From Alcanivorax sp. (GTDB lineage Bacteria; Pseudomonadota; Gammaproteobacteria; Pseudomonadales; Alcanivoracaceae), in the NCBI RefSeq assembly GCF_017794965.1, contig NZ_CP051240.1, positions 2,976,001-3,040,000 of the forward strand: DNA of 64,000 nt. Direction: 5' to 3'. Each line of letters opens with the position of its first letter. Positions within the stretch are counted from its first letter, which is position 1. Positions 1-8,339 of this stretch are shown here, piece by piece. Both the position numbers and the translations under genes were made by a program. The notes below the pieces were generated by a model. The model searched no databases. It was given only the letters and a program-made list of their open reading frames with translations, and was not told where the DNA came from.

Positions 1-88
1 CGGAGTAGTCAAACTCACAGGCCTGGCCGATTACGATCGGGCCAGCACCAATGATGAGAATGCTTTTGATGTCAGTTCTTTTAGGCAT
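1..88 (-). CDS. carB: Carbamoyl-phosphate synthase large subunit, 5' end only
   Basis: Twenty-nine N-terminal codons are visible before the window edge. They read MPKRTDIKSILIIGAGP, followed by the IVIGQACEFDYS block that opens the first ATP-grasp half of CarB. The ATG is at 88-86. The large subunit uses ammonia from CarA, bicarbonate and two ATP to make carbamoyl phosphate for pyrimidine and arginine synthesis. It lies 74 bp downstream of carA on the same strand, so a carAB operon is likely. The rest of the gene is outside the window. Confidence 0.95.
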   Translation of the reverse strand, partial: MPKRTDIKSILIIGAGPIVIGQACEFDYS

Positions 89-126
89 AGTTCGCTAACC
101 GTCAGACGTATGTTGCGGTTGTCTTT

Positions 127-158
127 GCGTCGGACGTCAGACGTCGGACGTCAGACGC
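127..158. repeat. Heptad repeat block (GACGTCR) after carA stop
   Basis: About four and a half tandem copies of a 7-bp unit, gacgtc(a/g), fill 127-158. The block begins 4 bp past the carA stop codon (163-165) when read in the carA direction. A weaker partner (ccgtcagacgt) lies near 100-110. It is the first of a family of stop-adjacent heptad blocks in this window. Confidence 0.75.
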
Positions 159-162
159 TTTT

Positions 163-1287
163 TCACTTGGCTTCCATCAATTCGATGAAGTGATCGAACA
201 GCGGCGCGCAATCATGCGGGCCCGGGCTCGCTTCCGGGTGACCCTGGAAGCTGAACGCCGGCACATCGGTACGATGAATGCCCTGCAGGGTGCCGTCGAA
301 CAGGGACACGTGGGTCACCTTCAGGTTGTCCGGCAGTTTGTCCATGTCCACCGCGAAACCGTGGTTCTGGCTGGTGATCATCACCGTGCCGTCTTCCAGG
401 GTCTTCACCGGGTGGTTGGCGCCGTGGTGGCCGGTGCCCATTTTCATGGTCTGGGCGCCACTGGCCAGGGCCAGCAGCTGGTGCCCCAGGCAGATGCCGA
501 AGACCGGCTTGCCGGTGGCAACGATTTCCTTGATCGCCTCGATGGCGTAGTCACAGGGCTCCGGGTCACCGGGGCCATTGGACAGGAAGATGCCGTCGGG
601 ATTCATGGCCAGCACTTCGGAAGCCGGGGTTTGGGCAGGCACCACGGTAAGCTTGCAGCCACGCTCGGCCAGCATACGCAGGATGTTGCGTTTTACACCA
701 TAGTCGTAGGCCACCACATTGAAGCGGGCTTCTTTCTGCTCGGTGTGGCCTTCTTCCAGATCCCAGGTGGACTCGGTCCAGGTATAGGCTTCGCTGACGG
801 TGACTTCTTTCGCCAGATCCATGCCCTTCAGGCCCGGGAAGCCCTTGGCCGCTTCCAGCGCAGCCGCTTCGTCCAGGTTCTCACCGGCAATGATGCAACC
901 GTTCTGGGCACCCTTGTCACGCAGGATGCGAGTCAGGCGACGGGTATCGATCTCGGCGATGGCCACGATGTTGTTCTCGCGCAGATAGTCCGGCAGGGAC
1001 TTCTCGCTGCGCCAGTTGCTGACCGTCATGGCCAGATCGCGGATCACCAGGCCAGAAGCCCAGATCTGCGCGGACTCTTCGTCCTCGGCAGTGACACCGG
1101 TGTTACCGATATGCGGGTAGGTCAGGGTCACAATCTGTTTGGCGTAGGAGGGATCCGTCAGGATCTCCTGGTAGCCGGTCATGGCGGTGTTAAACACCAC
1201 TTCACCCACGGTTTGACCCGTGGCACCGATAGCAACACCTCGAAAGATGCTTCCGTCTTCGAGAGCGAGAATGGCGGGAACCGTCAA
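163..1287 (-). CDS. carA: Carbamoyl-phosphate synthase small (glutaminase) subunit
   Basis: A 374-residue protein of normal CarA length. It hydrolyses glutamine and passes ammonia to CarB. The N-terminal CPSase small domain covers about residues 1-140 (LALEDGSIFRG, FNTAMTGYQE). The class I glutaminase domain covers about 190-374, with the nucleophile C266 in GICLGH and the H350/E352 pair in FQGHPEASPGP. The start codon is TTG (1287-1285), 5 bp after GGAGG; no ATG fits the conserved N-terminus. A terminator separates it from upstream dapB, so it probably has its own promoter in 1288-1370. A heptad repeat block follows its stop. Confidence 0.97.
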   Translation of the reverse strand: MTVPAILALEDGSIFRGVAIGATGQTVGEVVFNTAMTGYQEILTDPSYAKQIVTLTYPHIGNTGVTAEDEESAQIWASGLVIRDLAMTVSNWRSEKSLPDYLRENNIVAIAEIDTRRLTRILRDKGAQNGCIIAGENLDEAAALEAAKGFPGLKGMDLAKEVTVSEAYTWTESTWDLEEGHTEQKEARFNVVAYDYGVKRNILRMLAERGCKLTVVPAQTPASEVLAMNPDGIFLSNGPGDPEPCDYAIEAIKEIVATGKPVFGICLGHQLLALASGAQTMKMGTGHHGANHPVKTLEDGTVMITSQNHGFAVDMDKLPDNLKVTHVSLFDGTLQGIHRTDVPAFSFQGHPEASPGPHDCAPLFDHFIELMEAK

Positions 1288-1369
1288 CGCAACCTCCAGG
1301 CTGGCAAGAAATTAGGGAGATATGCGGTGGGGCACTGGCCGGCCGGAAAAAACCCGCCGGCTGTTCGCA

Positions 1370-1403
1370 AAAAAGCGAGATGGATTGCTCCACCTCGCTT
1401 TTT
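1370..1403 (-). terminator. Rho-independent terminator after dapB
   Basis: A 15-bp stem (aaaaagcgagatgga / tccacctcgcttttt, one mismatch) with a 4-nt loop. Read on the minus strand it ends in a T run. It lies between dapB and carA and would end dapB transcription; the A/T-rich arms could also work on the other strand. Confidence 0.8.
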
Positions 1404-1519
1404 CATAGAATTCTTCATTCGTGCGCCCCACACGCCCATCACGGGCTGCGCGCTATTCTAGGGCTTTGGGAAACAAATGTCACCCTTAAAGCGGCCAGCA
1501 CACGACGAGCTGCAACTGC

Positions 1520-1564
1520 GGGAGCCTGCCGACAGGCGAATATCGCTTGCAGGCAAGCTCCTAC
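1520..1564. repeat. REP-like hairpins in dapB-carA spacer
   Basis: The 302-bp spacer 1288-1589 holds the terminator above and this pair of adjacent REP-like palindromes: GGGAGCCTGCCGACAGGCGA and then CGCTTGCAGGCAAGCTCCTAC. Both carry the frame GGAGC-stem-GCGA (or its complement) found throughout the window. No gene is visible here. Confidence 0.7.
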
Positions 1565-1589
1565 GGCGTTCCGCGGCATCGCCGGGCGC

Positions 1590-2417
1590 TTAACCCTTGC
1601 CCCAGCCCGCGGCGTCGCCGGCCAGGCCGAGCACGTCCTGCATGTCGAACAGGCCCTTGTCCTGACCACCCAGCCAGGCGGCAGCCCGCACTGCACCACG
1701 GCCGAAGGCCATGCGGCTGGAGGCCTTGTGGGTAATTTCTACCCGTTCGCCATCGGCGGCGAACAGCACGGTGTGATCCCCAACGATATCGCCGGCACGG
1801 ATGGTCTCGAAACCAATGGTCTGGCGATCACGTTCCCCGGTGCGACCTTCACGGCCATAGACCGCCACTTCCTTGAGGTCACGCCCCAGGGTCTGGGCCA
1901 CCACCTCGCCCATACGCAAGGCGGTACCGGAAGGCGCATCGATCTTGTGACGGTGGTGGGCCTCGATCACCTCGATATCCACCTCGTCCTGCAGCACCGC
2001 CGCCGCGGTCTCCAGCAGCTTGAAGCACAGGTTCACACCAATGGAGTAGTTGGGGGCATAGCAGATGGCGATCTCTTCGCTGGCGGCACGCAGGCCGGCG
2101 ATCTGCTCGTCATTCAGGCCGGTGGTACCGATCACCAGCTTGGTGCCCGCCGCACGGCAGACCTCGATATTCTTCACGGTGGCTTCCGGCACGGTGAAGT
2201 CGATGAACACATCGGCATCCTTCACCACAGCCGCCAGATCGTCCGCCAGCACCACACCGGCAGAGCCCTGCCCCACCAGCTCACCGGCATCGGCACCGAT
2301 CAGGCTGGAACCGGGCACATCCACCGCTGCGGCCAGGGTGGTATCCGGGTTGGCGATGGTCGCCTCGATAAGAATACGGCCCATACGGCCGGCAGCACCG
2401 ATAATGCCTACTTTCAT
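1590..2417 (-). CDS. dapB: 4-hydroxy-tetrahydrodipicolinate reductase
   Basis: A 275-residue NAD(P)H-dependent reductase of the lysine/diaminopimelate pathway. The Rossmann motif GAAGRMG is at residues 7-13 and the catalytic block EAHHRHKIDAPSGTA at about 152-166 (H154, K158). The ATG at 2417 was chosen because MKVGIIGAAGRMG is the family N-terminus and AGGAGA precedes it; the longer frame upstream runs into repeat DNA. In Pseudomonas dapB follows dnaJ directly; here a secretion-related island and one further gene lie between them. Confidence 0.97.
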   Translation of the reverse strand: MKVGIIGAAGRMGRILIEATIANPDTTLAAAVDVPGSSLIGADAGELVGQGSAGVVLADDLAAVVKDADVFIDFTVPEATVKNIEVCRAAGTKLVIGTTGLNDEQIAGLRAASEEIAICYAPNYSIGVNLCFKLLETAAAVLQDEVDIEVIEAHHRHKIDAPSGTALRMGEVVAQTLGRDLKEVAVYGREGRTGERDRQTIGFETIRAGDIVGDHTVLFAADGERVEITHKASSRMAFGRGAVRAAAWLGGQDKGLFDMQDVLGLAGDAAGWGKG

Positions 2418-2438
2418 GGTGTCTCCTTGGGTCACAAA

Positions 2439-2519
2439 GGCGGACGCCAGAGGCAGAACGCCTGCAGCCCCTGACCAGCCTGGCAAGCGTCCGGCGTCTG
2501 GCGTCCGGCATCAAGCGTC
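2439..2519. repeat. Heptad repeat inverted pair (GACGCCR)
   Basis: The left arm 2439-2464 (gcggacgccagaggcagaac) and right arm 2484-2519 are degenerate 7-bp tandem repeats of opposite orientation, able to fold on each other. The right arm abuts the stop codon (2520-2522) of the next minus-strand gene. Confidence 0.7.
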
Positions 2520-3686
2520 TTATTCTACCAGAAAGGGCGCCTGATTCACTGCGTAGAGGTTACGATCAGCCTTGTTCATAAATTTGCGGCGCTTGCGATC
2601 AAAACGGGCAAAGCTCATGCCGCTATCCACCCAGGCTTGCACTTCCTTGAGACGCTTGCGGGCATAGGCCCGGTCCAGCCATTCCATGGAATACTCCGCC
2701 GGCAACTGCGCCGCCAGCATCAGCTGGGCGATGGCCTGTTGGGCCTGCTCATTTCGATAGGTATAAAGAAGACTGTTGGCATACTCGTAACGGACAATGG
2801 CCAGATCCGGCACCTTGTTCACCGACGTCTCGAACAGCTCCGTGGCATCGCGGCTGTCCGCCTCGAAGGTGAGACGCCCCGCCGCCTTGCCCACCCGGCG
2901 CAGCACATTGGCCTCGAACGCCGCATACAGGGACAGCGCCAGCGGATGCTGTGGCTCCACCCCGAGCATCTCGGTGGCCGCATTGATCACCATGGGGCCG
3001 TAATTGCGCTGCAGCATGGCCGGCACCGATTCATCCTCCGCCAACCGCGCCACCGCATAACCGAAACCCAGCCTCACCATGCAGTAATCGTCTTCCAGCA
3101 GCTCGTCACCGGGCAGCACCGGGGCATTCTCGCCAAACCAGGCCATCTCGTTGATGCTCTGCTGCAGCAATTGCTGCTTCTGGGTCTGGGTGGGCGCCAG
3201 GTAGGTGGCATAGATAATCTGCGAGACCATCGCCGGCACCCGGGCATAGCCGCCGTAACGATTTCCCAAATCCCGGGCATGTCGCAGATCCCCGCGGAAG
3301 AACGCCTGCCACACCTCCAGCACATTGCGGCTGTGCTGCTCCCAGTCGTCGTCCTGATAACGCAGGTCCCGGAACAACGCCGGGAAACGCTGATAGCGGG
3401 ATTTCAGGTACTCTGGAGACGGGAACGGCAACTGCAGGCCTCGCATGAAACGGGACCAGTTCGCTTCTATCTCATCAAAGGTATAGGTGAAGGGCGCCTG
3501 ATCAAACGGCACCGCCACCCAGGGGGCATCAAGCACCGCCTCATCCAGCGGCAAAGGGGAGCGCTGTGCAAAGGTAGCCTTTGCGCGATCATAAGCCTGA
3601 TCGACAGGTGCCGCCTGCACAGGCGACAGCAAAAACACAGGCAGCACAGCCAACACCAGCATCCATGCCAGATTGCGAATCGTCAT
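2520..3686 (-). CDS. Exported alpha-helical (TPR-like) protein, unknown function
   Basis: 388 residues. Residues 1-26 form a clear signal peptide (MTIRNLAWMLVLAVLPVFLLSP, AxA-type site near VQAAP), so the protein should be exported. The mature part is mostly helical and acidic/aromatic, with repeated helix pairs rich in Leu/Ala/Tyr (for example LFETSVNKVPDLAIVRYEYANSLL) that resemble TPR solenoids. No catalytic motif is visible and I do not recognise a named family. The C-terminus is basic (RFDRKRRKFMNK). It stands alone between dapB and the type VI-like island and is GC-rich like the backbone, so it may be older than the island. TPR assignment is an inference. Confidence 0.75.
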   Translation of the reverse strand: MTIRNLAWMLVLAVLPVFLLSPVQAAPVDQAYDRAKATFAQRSPLPLDEAVLDAPWVAVPFDQAPFTYTFDEIEANWSRFMRGLQLPFPSPEYLKSRYQRFPALFRDLRYQDDDWEQHSRNVLEVWQAFFRGDLRHARDLGNRYGGYARVPAMVSQIIYATYLAPTQTQKQQLLQQSINEMAWFGENAPVLPGDELLEDDYCMVRLGFGYAVARLAEDESVPAMLQRNYGPMVINAATEMLGVEPQHPLALSLYAAFEANVLRRVGKAAGRLTFEADSRDATELFETSVNKVPDLAIVRYEYANSLLYTYRNEQAQQAIAQLMLAAQLPAEYSMEWLDRAYARKRLKEVQAWVDSGMSFARFDRKRRKFMNKADRNLYAVNQAPFLVE

Positions 3687-3935
3687 GTCGAACTCTTGTT
3701 GTTGTTTTTTTAGGCAATACTAGCAGGGGGACTGAAGCTCGAAAACGACGGAATGCAAATTTAAGCTTATTGTATTAGTGCCACAGAAGGTCGCGAAGTC
3801 AGCCCCGGCGCATGGCACTGATTAGAATTAATCATACCCTTGAGGAATAGGCTTAGGCCTCAGAGAAGCCTCCATATAAACGCAGGCCCCCTTCCATGGG
3901 CACCAAAATTTTTGCCATCAAGCAAAGACTCCGCA

Positions 3936-4910
3936 TCACTCAACCCACGAAGCACCACCTGAGAATTTACCTTCGCCTGAAATAACGAACTGAGAACCGC
4001 TATCCAGATTATAAAATGCGGAAAATTGACTAGCACCATCTACTGAACGGGTAAGCAAGACGGTGTTTTCAATATCTGTATCCTCAACCTCCAGAATCTC
4101 ATCTTTGGTTTCGAGAACAACAACCTCAGCACTATCATCGAAAGATATTTCAGAGATAACGCTTCCTTGCGGATGCCTAAACCCTCCCCTCACCCTGCTA
4201 ACATAGAATGTTTCACCATTCCCCCTTGGGGCCAAACCGGTAATACGCCAGCCCTTCCCTGCCCCACGATAAACCACGACCTCATCCCTAGACTTCACAT
4301 CTAACAGAACAGCCTTATCGTTATCCGCTATATAGATAACTCTTCCATCATCTACCCACTTAGCATCAAAACAACGATCATACCCACATTCGAAACTCGT
4401 TCTCTCACCTGTTTCAACATTCACCACACCGACAAAGAGCCTGGCACGCTCAACTTTATGGCGAGCATGAAAAACCAACCATTCCCCATCTGGAGACAAC
4501 CGCGGCAGCCCCTCAGAAGGGTATTTTGCAGCCAATTCATCGACCTCCCCATCCACCAAACTCAATCCGAAAATTTTAGCAGCCACACCCTCCCCATCCG
4601 GCACAATCCTGGCCGAATATATCTTTTTATCAGCCCCCCCCAACGATGCATTTGTTACCGGAAAAGGGAGAATGAAAGCAGAATACTCACCACTTTCCAT
4701 ATTAAGAAACACCAACTCTGAAGTTTTCATATCTTCAGACTGCCAAAATGCGACATCCCCAAAGAGGCCTTCTGGGAAATCTTCTATAATCCCTTCTTCA
4801 ACCAACAAACCTACATCTGAATCAGAGCACCCTGAAAATAATAAAACAAAAAACAGAAGAAAAAACTTCACTCCCATCCACTTTTGTGAACACCAATTCA
4901 TAGACCCCAT
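3936..4910 (-). CDS. Lipoprotein with propeller-like repeats; candidate effector immunity protein
   Basis: 324 residues from the first ATG, which is 3 nt after the stop of the upstream effector gene, so translation is probably coupled. An internal start at 4877 (MGVKFFLLFFVLLFSGC) gives a tidier lipoprotein signal; the lipobox FSGC is clear either way. The body contains several short blade-like strands (LPRLSPDGEWLVFHAR, FDAKWVDDGRVIYIAD) typical of TolB/WD40-like beta-propellers. The gene is AT-rich (about 45% GC where counted) against its GC-rich surroundings. Position directly behind a VasX-like effector and an envelope location suggest an immunity protein, but this is inference from context only. 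Confidence 0.7.
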   Translation of the reverse strand: MGSMNWCSQKWMGVKFFLLFFVLLFSGCSDSDVGLLVEEGIIEDFPEGLFGDVAFWQSEDMKTSELVFLNMESGEYSAFILPFPVTNASLGGADKKIYSARIVPDGEGVAAKIFGLSLVDGEVDELAAKYPSEGLPRLSPDGEWLVFHARHKVERARLFVGVVNVETGERTSFECGYDRCFDAKWVDDGRVIYIADNDKAVLLDVKSRDEVVVYRGAGKGWRITGLAPRGNGETFYVSRVRGGFRHPQGSVISEISFDDSAEVVVLETKDEILEVEDTDIENTVLLTRSVDGASQFSAFYNLDSGSQFVISGEGKFSGGASWVE

Positions 4911-4913
4911 AAA

Positions 4914-7805
4914 TCAAACCCTGCCATCCAAATGACTCTTTCTTGAAAAACCTCGATCACCATCATTCAAAATATCAACAACAACGACAGACCTACTATT
5001 CTCAACCCCCGCCTTACCGAAATCACTCCGACACACTTCCGCCACGACATACTCAGCATCATCTGCAACACAACTCACTGGAACATAAAGAGAAAACTTA
5101 GTCACCCCCTTATCAAGGCTAGACTCATTAAACCTCAACCCGCCCCCAGAGCCATCTCCTTTGGATAACGAAACGACACCATCACTCTCCCCCACAACAG
5201 ATCCATACTCCAGATTAACCTCAAATTCAGTACAATCAGGAGAGTAGTTACAAGCATTAATTTCTAAACTGATTCTCTTTCCTCTAAAAACTCTTTTCGC
5301 ACTACGCCCAACACCATCACGAACATAAAAGCTTTCTATCTTCAACCCCACATCAAACCCCAAAATCAAATCATAAAGAGCCTCAACCTCCTTATGCGGG
5401 AATTCTTTCCAGACCAGAGATTCCTCCAATAAACTATGACTGACCTCGTTCCTTTCGATATTATTGCCATATGAATAGCACCCAAAATATCCGTATCTAA
5501 GCCAGTATCCAAACGGCCCTATTCTTTCCAATTCAAACTGAACCAGCCCCGTCACCACCAGAACTGCACCTAATGAAAATGCCACTAACCCCAAAGGATT
5601 GGCGCACATCAAGAACAGAATCCCACTAGACGCCATCATGACAGACCCTGACGCAGAATTTCTCTTTGCTGCCGCAGCTGCAGAGAACCCTTGCTCCTGC
5701 AAATCTTCAGCCTCCTCCAAATCCTTCATCGCGCCGACCAGATTACCCACAATACCGACAGTTCCCATTCCAATTCGCAGCGCTCTGCTCACCCCTATAG
5801 CCTGAGAAAACTTATTCTTCGATTGGCTGGACAGATCATAGATAAGCGAGATAGTGCTCAGGCTATTCTCCAGAAGCGCAAGCTTGTTGACCTGCGTATC
5901 GAGCCCATTTTTCGCTAACTCTTCCCAGCTGATAGACAGACTTACCACCTGCGCAATATTCAGAACCTGGGCAGGTAGCCCTTTAAGCGACTCCATAGCT
6001 CGGTGGGCAGCAACAGGCTGATCATCAAACGTGAGAATTTTGACTCTATGGCTTGCCGTTTTGGCATCCGGGGCGGCAACGCTGATGACGGTGGAATTTG
6101 ATTTCGCAGAGGATCGATGCAAGTCACGCCATTCACTATAACTAAGCTCTTTGGTCGTAATTCGAACCCCATAAAGCTTCTCCAGCCTGGGACTAAGGCG
6201 CTCCCAATGCTCTTTTGCTTCACTAACAGGCCTTGCCAAGGTTCCCAGAAGGTGCTCAAGGGCTTTATAGCCCAGGTCCGTAAGTTTTACGGTGTTCTTT
6301 ACTTGGTTCCGCCAGTCCGATCTTCTTTGTACCGCTTGATACTGGTACTCCTCATTAACCTGCTGATCTGGTCTTGAAATATTGTCCAACTGCGGATTAT
6401 CAAATACACGCAGGCACTGGTTTGTAATGCTCTCCTCATCCTCCAGTTGCTGTCGCAGGAACTGGAAACCCTTGTGGCTATCGGAAAGCATTTCTGTGAG
6501 GAAAGCCCAACATTCAGCGCCTTTTTCCCCCACATGCCGATAACGGGGGCTTTCATGTGCATCATTCAGTTGATAATCGGAAAATACGCTTAAAACACTA
6601 TTTGGTGCTTCGACTCTTTGCAGGCATTCAAGCAATGCATCCGTATATCTCGCTTGCTGCTCCTGGAATTCGCTCTTTTCTCGCTCATAGCGCTCCATAA
6701 ACTCTTCAATGGCACCATATCTGACCTGTTCAGCATAATCGGGGTTTTCATCAATCAACTGGGTGGCATATTGCGCGACAGTATGAGGGTGTGCATTTTG
6801 GCTTGCCCAGCCAGCGAACTTCTCCACGGTGTCGTGAAGCCGTACAGCCCAGTCCTTTGCTTCTCCAATCGGGTCATGAATGACGACGGCGGGTATACCA
6901 CTATCCAGAAGGTTCTTCTGATTCTGGCTTACAAAATTCCTTTGCCCGAGGTGATGCAGCAAGCCAACGCCCTCATCACTCTCAAACGCTTTATCGATGG
7001 GAACCACGAGATCTTCAGCCGGATTTGCCACTACAGCAGGGAAATCAGCAAGCTCCAAAAGCTGAAGACGCTCTCGCTGCATAACTGCGTCAACCTCAAT
7101 CCCCTCATAGCGTTGATACACTTCCGGGATCACTCTTGGATCGTCAGCGTTCATTCCACCCAGTCGACAGAGATACTCCCAAGTCCATTGCACTTCTGAA
7201 AATGCCAAGTGAACCTGTGGTGCGGGATCATCGGGTAGAGAGGTAGGAACAACAAGTGCCGCTTTATCCAGCAATGCAGAAGGGGCACGCACATCCGCTC
7301 CTTGCTTGGTGGCGAGATTGACTTCTTCAAAGCGTTCAAATTGATAGTAATCACGCTCATTAAATCGTCGATCCTTCCCCCTGCAGTAAACCTCTCTCCA
7401 CAAACGCCCGTTCACAAAAACATATAGCCAGCCGTTTCGAAGTGGCGCTAAATCACCGTTTCCGTTGCGGCGCAAAGGGGCAATGGCGGTGAGCTCTGCG
7501 CACTGTTCAGGAGAAGGAGAATCCAGGCTTGCGCGACTGGTCGTGACAGGAATCCAGTAGCGTCCTTGCCTTGCCACATAACCCCGGGGAGCCAATGCAT
7601 CATAGAGGCTTCTCTGCAGCTCCGGCACACGCTGTCGATAGTCAGCATGAGGATCAACATTATCCAGCCCCACACGATAATCAGTTTCTTCCAGTTCACG
7701 AAAACAAACGAGTCCATTTGACCGTCCGTTACTGTCCTGCCCTTGCCGCTCATCAAAGGCCAGTTGCTGAATCAGATAACCCGCAGTGGAATTTGGAGAA
7801 GTCAT
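4914..7805 (-). CDS. VasX-like type VI secretion effector (putative pore former)
   Basis: 963 residues. The N-terminal third has the signature of the toxin VasX N-terminal region as I know it: LRNGWLYVFVNGRLWREV near residue 120, followed by a long acidic helical section. A hydrophobic stretch at about 720-763 (SGILFLMCANPLGLVAF, GAVLVVTGLVQF) and a weaker one near 680-695 can form two to three membrane segments. The last 200 residues are hydrophilic, beta-rich and AT-rich in DNA. In VasX the membrane-active part is at the C-terminus and immunity is encoded next door, which matches the layout here. The start is 3 nt from the stop of the PAAR-like gene. The family call is from motif memory; the toxin role is inferred. 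Confidence 0.62.
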   Translation of the reverse strand: MTSPNSTAGYLIQQLAFDERQGQDSNGRSNGLVCFRELEETDYRVGLDNVDPHADYRQRVPELQRSLYDALAPRGYVARQGRYWIPVTTSRASLDSPSPEQCAELTAIAPLRRNGNGDLAPLRNGWLYVFVNGRLWREVYCRGKDRRFNERDYYQFERFEEVNLATKQGADVRAPSALLDKAALVVPTSLPDDPAPQVHLAFSEVQWTWEYLCRLGGMNADDPRVIPEVYQRYEGIEVDAVMQRERLQLLELADFPAVVANPAEDLVVPIDKAFESDEGVGLLHHLGQRNFVSQNQKNLLDSGIPAVVIHDPIGEAKDWAVRLHDTVEKFAGWASQNAHPHTVAQYATQLIDENPDYAEQVRYGAIEEFMERYEREKSEFQEQQARYTDALLECLQRVEAPNSVLSVFSDYQLNDAHESPRYRHVGEKGAECWAFLTEMLSDSHKGFQFLRQQLEDEESITNQCLRVFDNPQLDNISRPDQQVNEEYQYQAVQRRSDWRNQVKNTVKLTDLGYKALEHLLGTLARPVSEAKEHWERLSPRLEKLYGVRITTKELSYSEWRDLHRSSAKSNSTVISVAAPDAKTASHRVKILTFDDQPVAAHRAMESLKGLPAQVLNIAQVVSLSISWEELAKNGLDTQVNKLALLENSLSTISLIYDLSSQSKNKFSQAIGVSRALRIGMGTVGIVGNLVGAMKDLEEAEDLQEQGFSAAAAAKRNSASGSVMMASSGILFLMCANPLGLVAFSLGAVLVVTGLVQFELERIGPFGYWLRYGYFGCYSYGNNIERNEVSHSLLEESLVWKEFPHKEVEALYDLILGFDVGLKIESFYVRDGVGRSAKRVFRGKRISLEINACNYSPDCTEFEVNLEYGSVVGESDGVVSLSKGDGSGGGLRFNESSLDKGVTKFSLYVPVSCVADDAEYVVAEVCRSDFGKAGVENSRSVVVVDILNDGDRGFSRKSHLDGRV

Positions 7806-7808
7806 GCC

Positions 7809-8339
7809 TTACTCCCCGTGCTCAGGCGTAATTGTGACCGCTCCGGGGAAATAGGCGGGATCTCCTTTGACCCTGACCCCTACAGCGTACTTTCCTGGCG
7901 CTATTTCCTGCTCCTCCGTCTCACCGACAGAAAGATCTGACGGCAACCCCGCCCCCGGCTGCTGCAGTGGTGCGGGTGGTGTATTGGCGTTGTTGGAGAC
8001 CATCTGGTCGGCCTGGCGGACGGCAGGTTGGCCTTCGATGAGGACGTTGGGGGAAGAGGTGATGAACTGGGCCTGACCCTTGATGGTGCCGGAGATGATG
8101 CCGCCGCAGGAGCCGCCTTCGTCGCCGTTGCTGACCATGAAAGTTGAAGACAGGTGACAGGCGGGTTGGCCATTGATGATCACCGAGCTTGCCGTGCCGG
8201 TGGCATCCTTGGAAAGCGCGGTATTGGTAAAGGAAGCCGGGATGCACAGGGGCGGCACCTGACAGGTATCCGGGGCCATGAAGATACCGCCGGAACCGGC
8301 ATGGACGGCCGTGCGGCCGTTGATCACCACGTTACTCAT
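7809..8339 (-). CDS. DUF4150 PAAR-like protein
   Basis: 176 residues. The first ~125 match the DUF4150/PAAR-like layout: MSNVVINGRTAVHAGSGGIF, PDTCQVPP, and SSVIINGQPA, with GGIISGTIKGQAQFITSSPNVLIEGQPAVR. PAAR proteins cap the VgrG spike and dock effectors. A Pro-rich linker (PPAPLQQPGAGLP) leads to a 40-residue acidic tail that may contact the effector encoded 3 bp downstream. Its start overlaps the end of the ketosynthase-like gene by 8 bp. No VgrG is present in the window, so its spike partner must be elsewhere. Confidence 0.85.
   Translation of the reverse strand: MSNVVINGRTAVHAGSGGIFMAPDTCQVPPLCIPASFTNTALSKDATGTASSVIINGQPACHLSSTFMVSNGDEGGSCGGIISGTIKGQAQFITSSPNVLIEGQPAVRQADQMVSNNANTPPAPLQQPGAGLPSDLSVGETEEQEIAPGKYAVGVRVKGDPAYFPGAVTITPEHGE

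Noticed and set aside
127..158. CRISPR-like array
   Set aside because: Units are 7 bp without unique spacers; no cas genes in the window.
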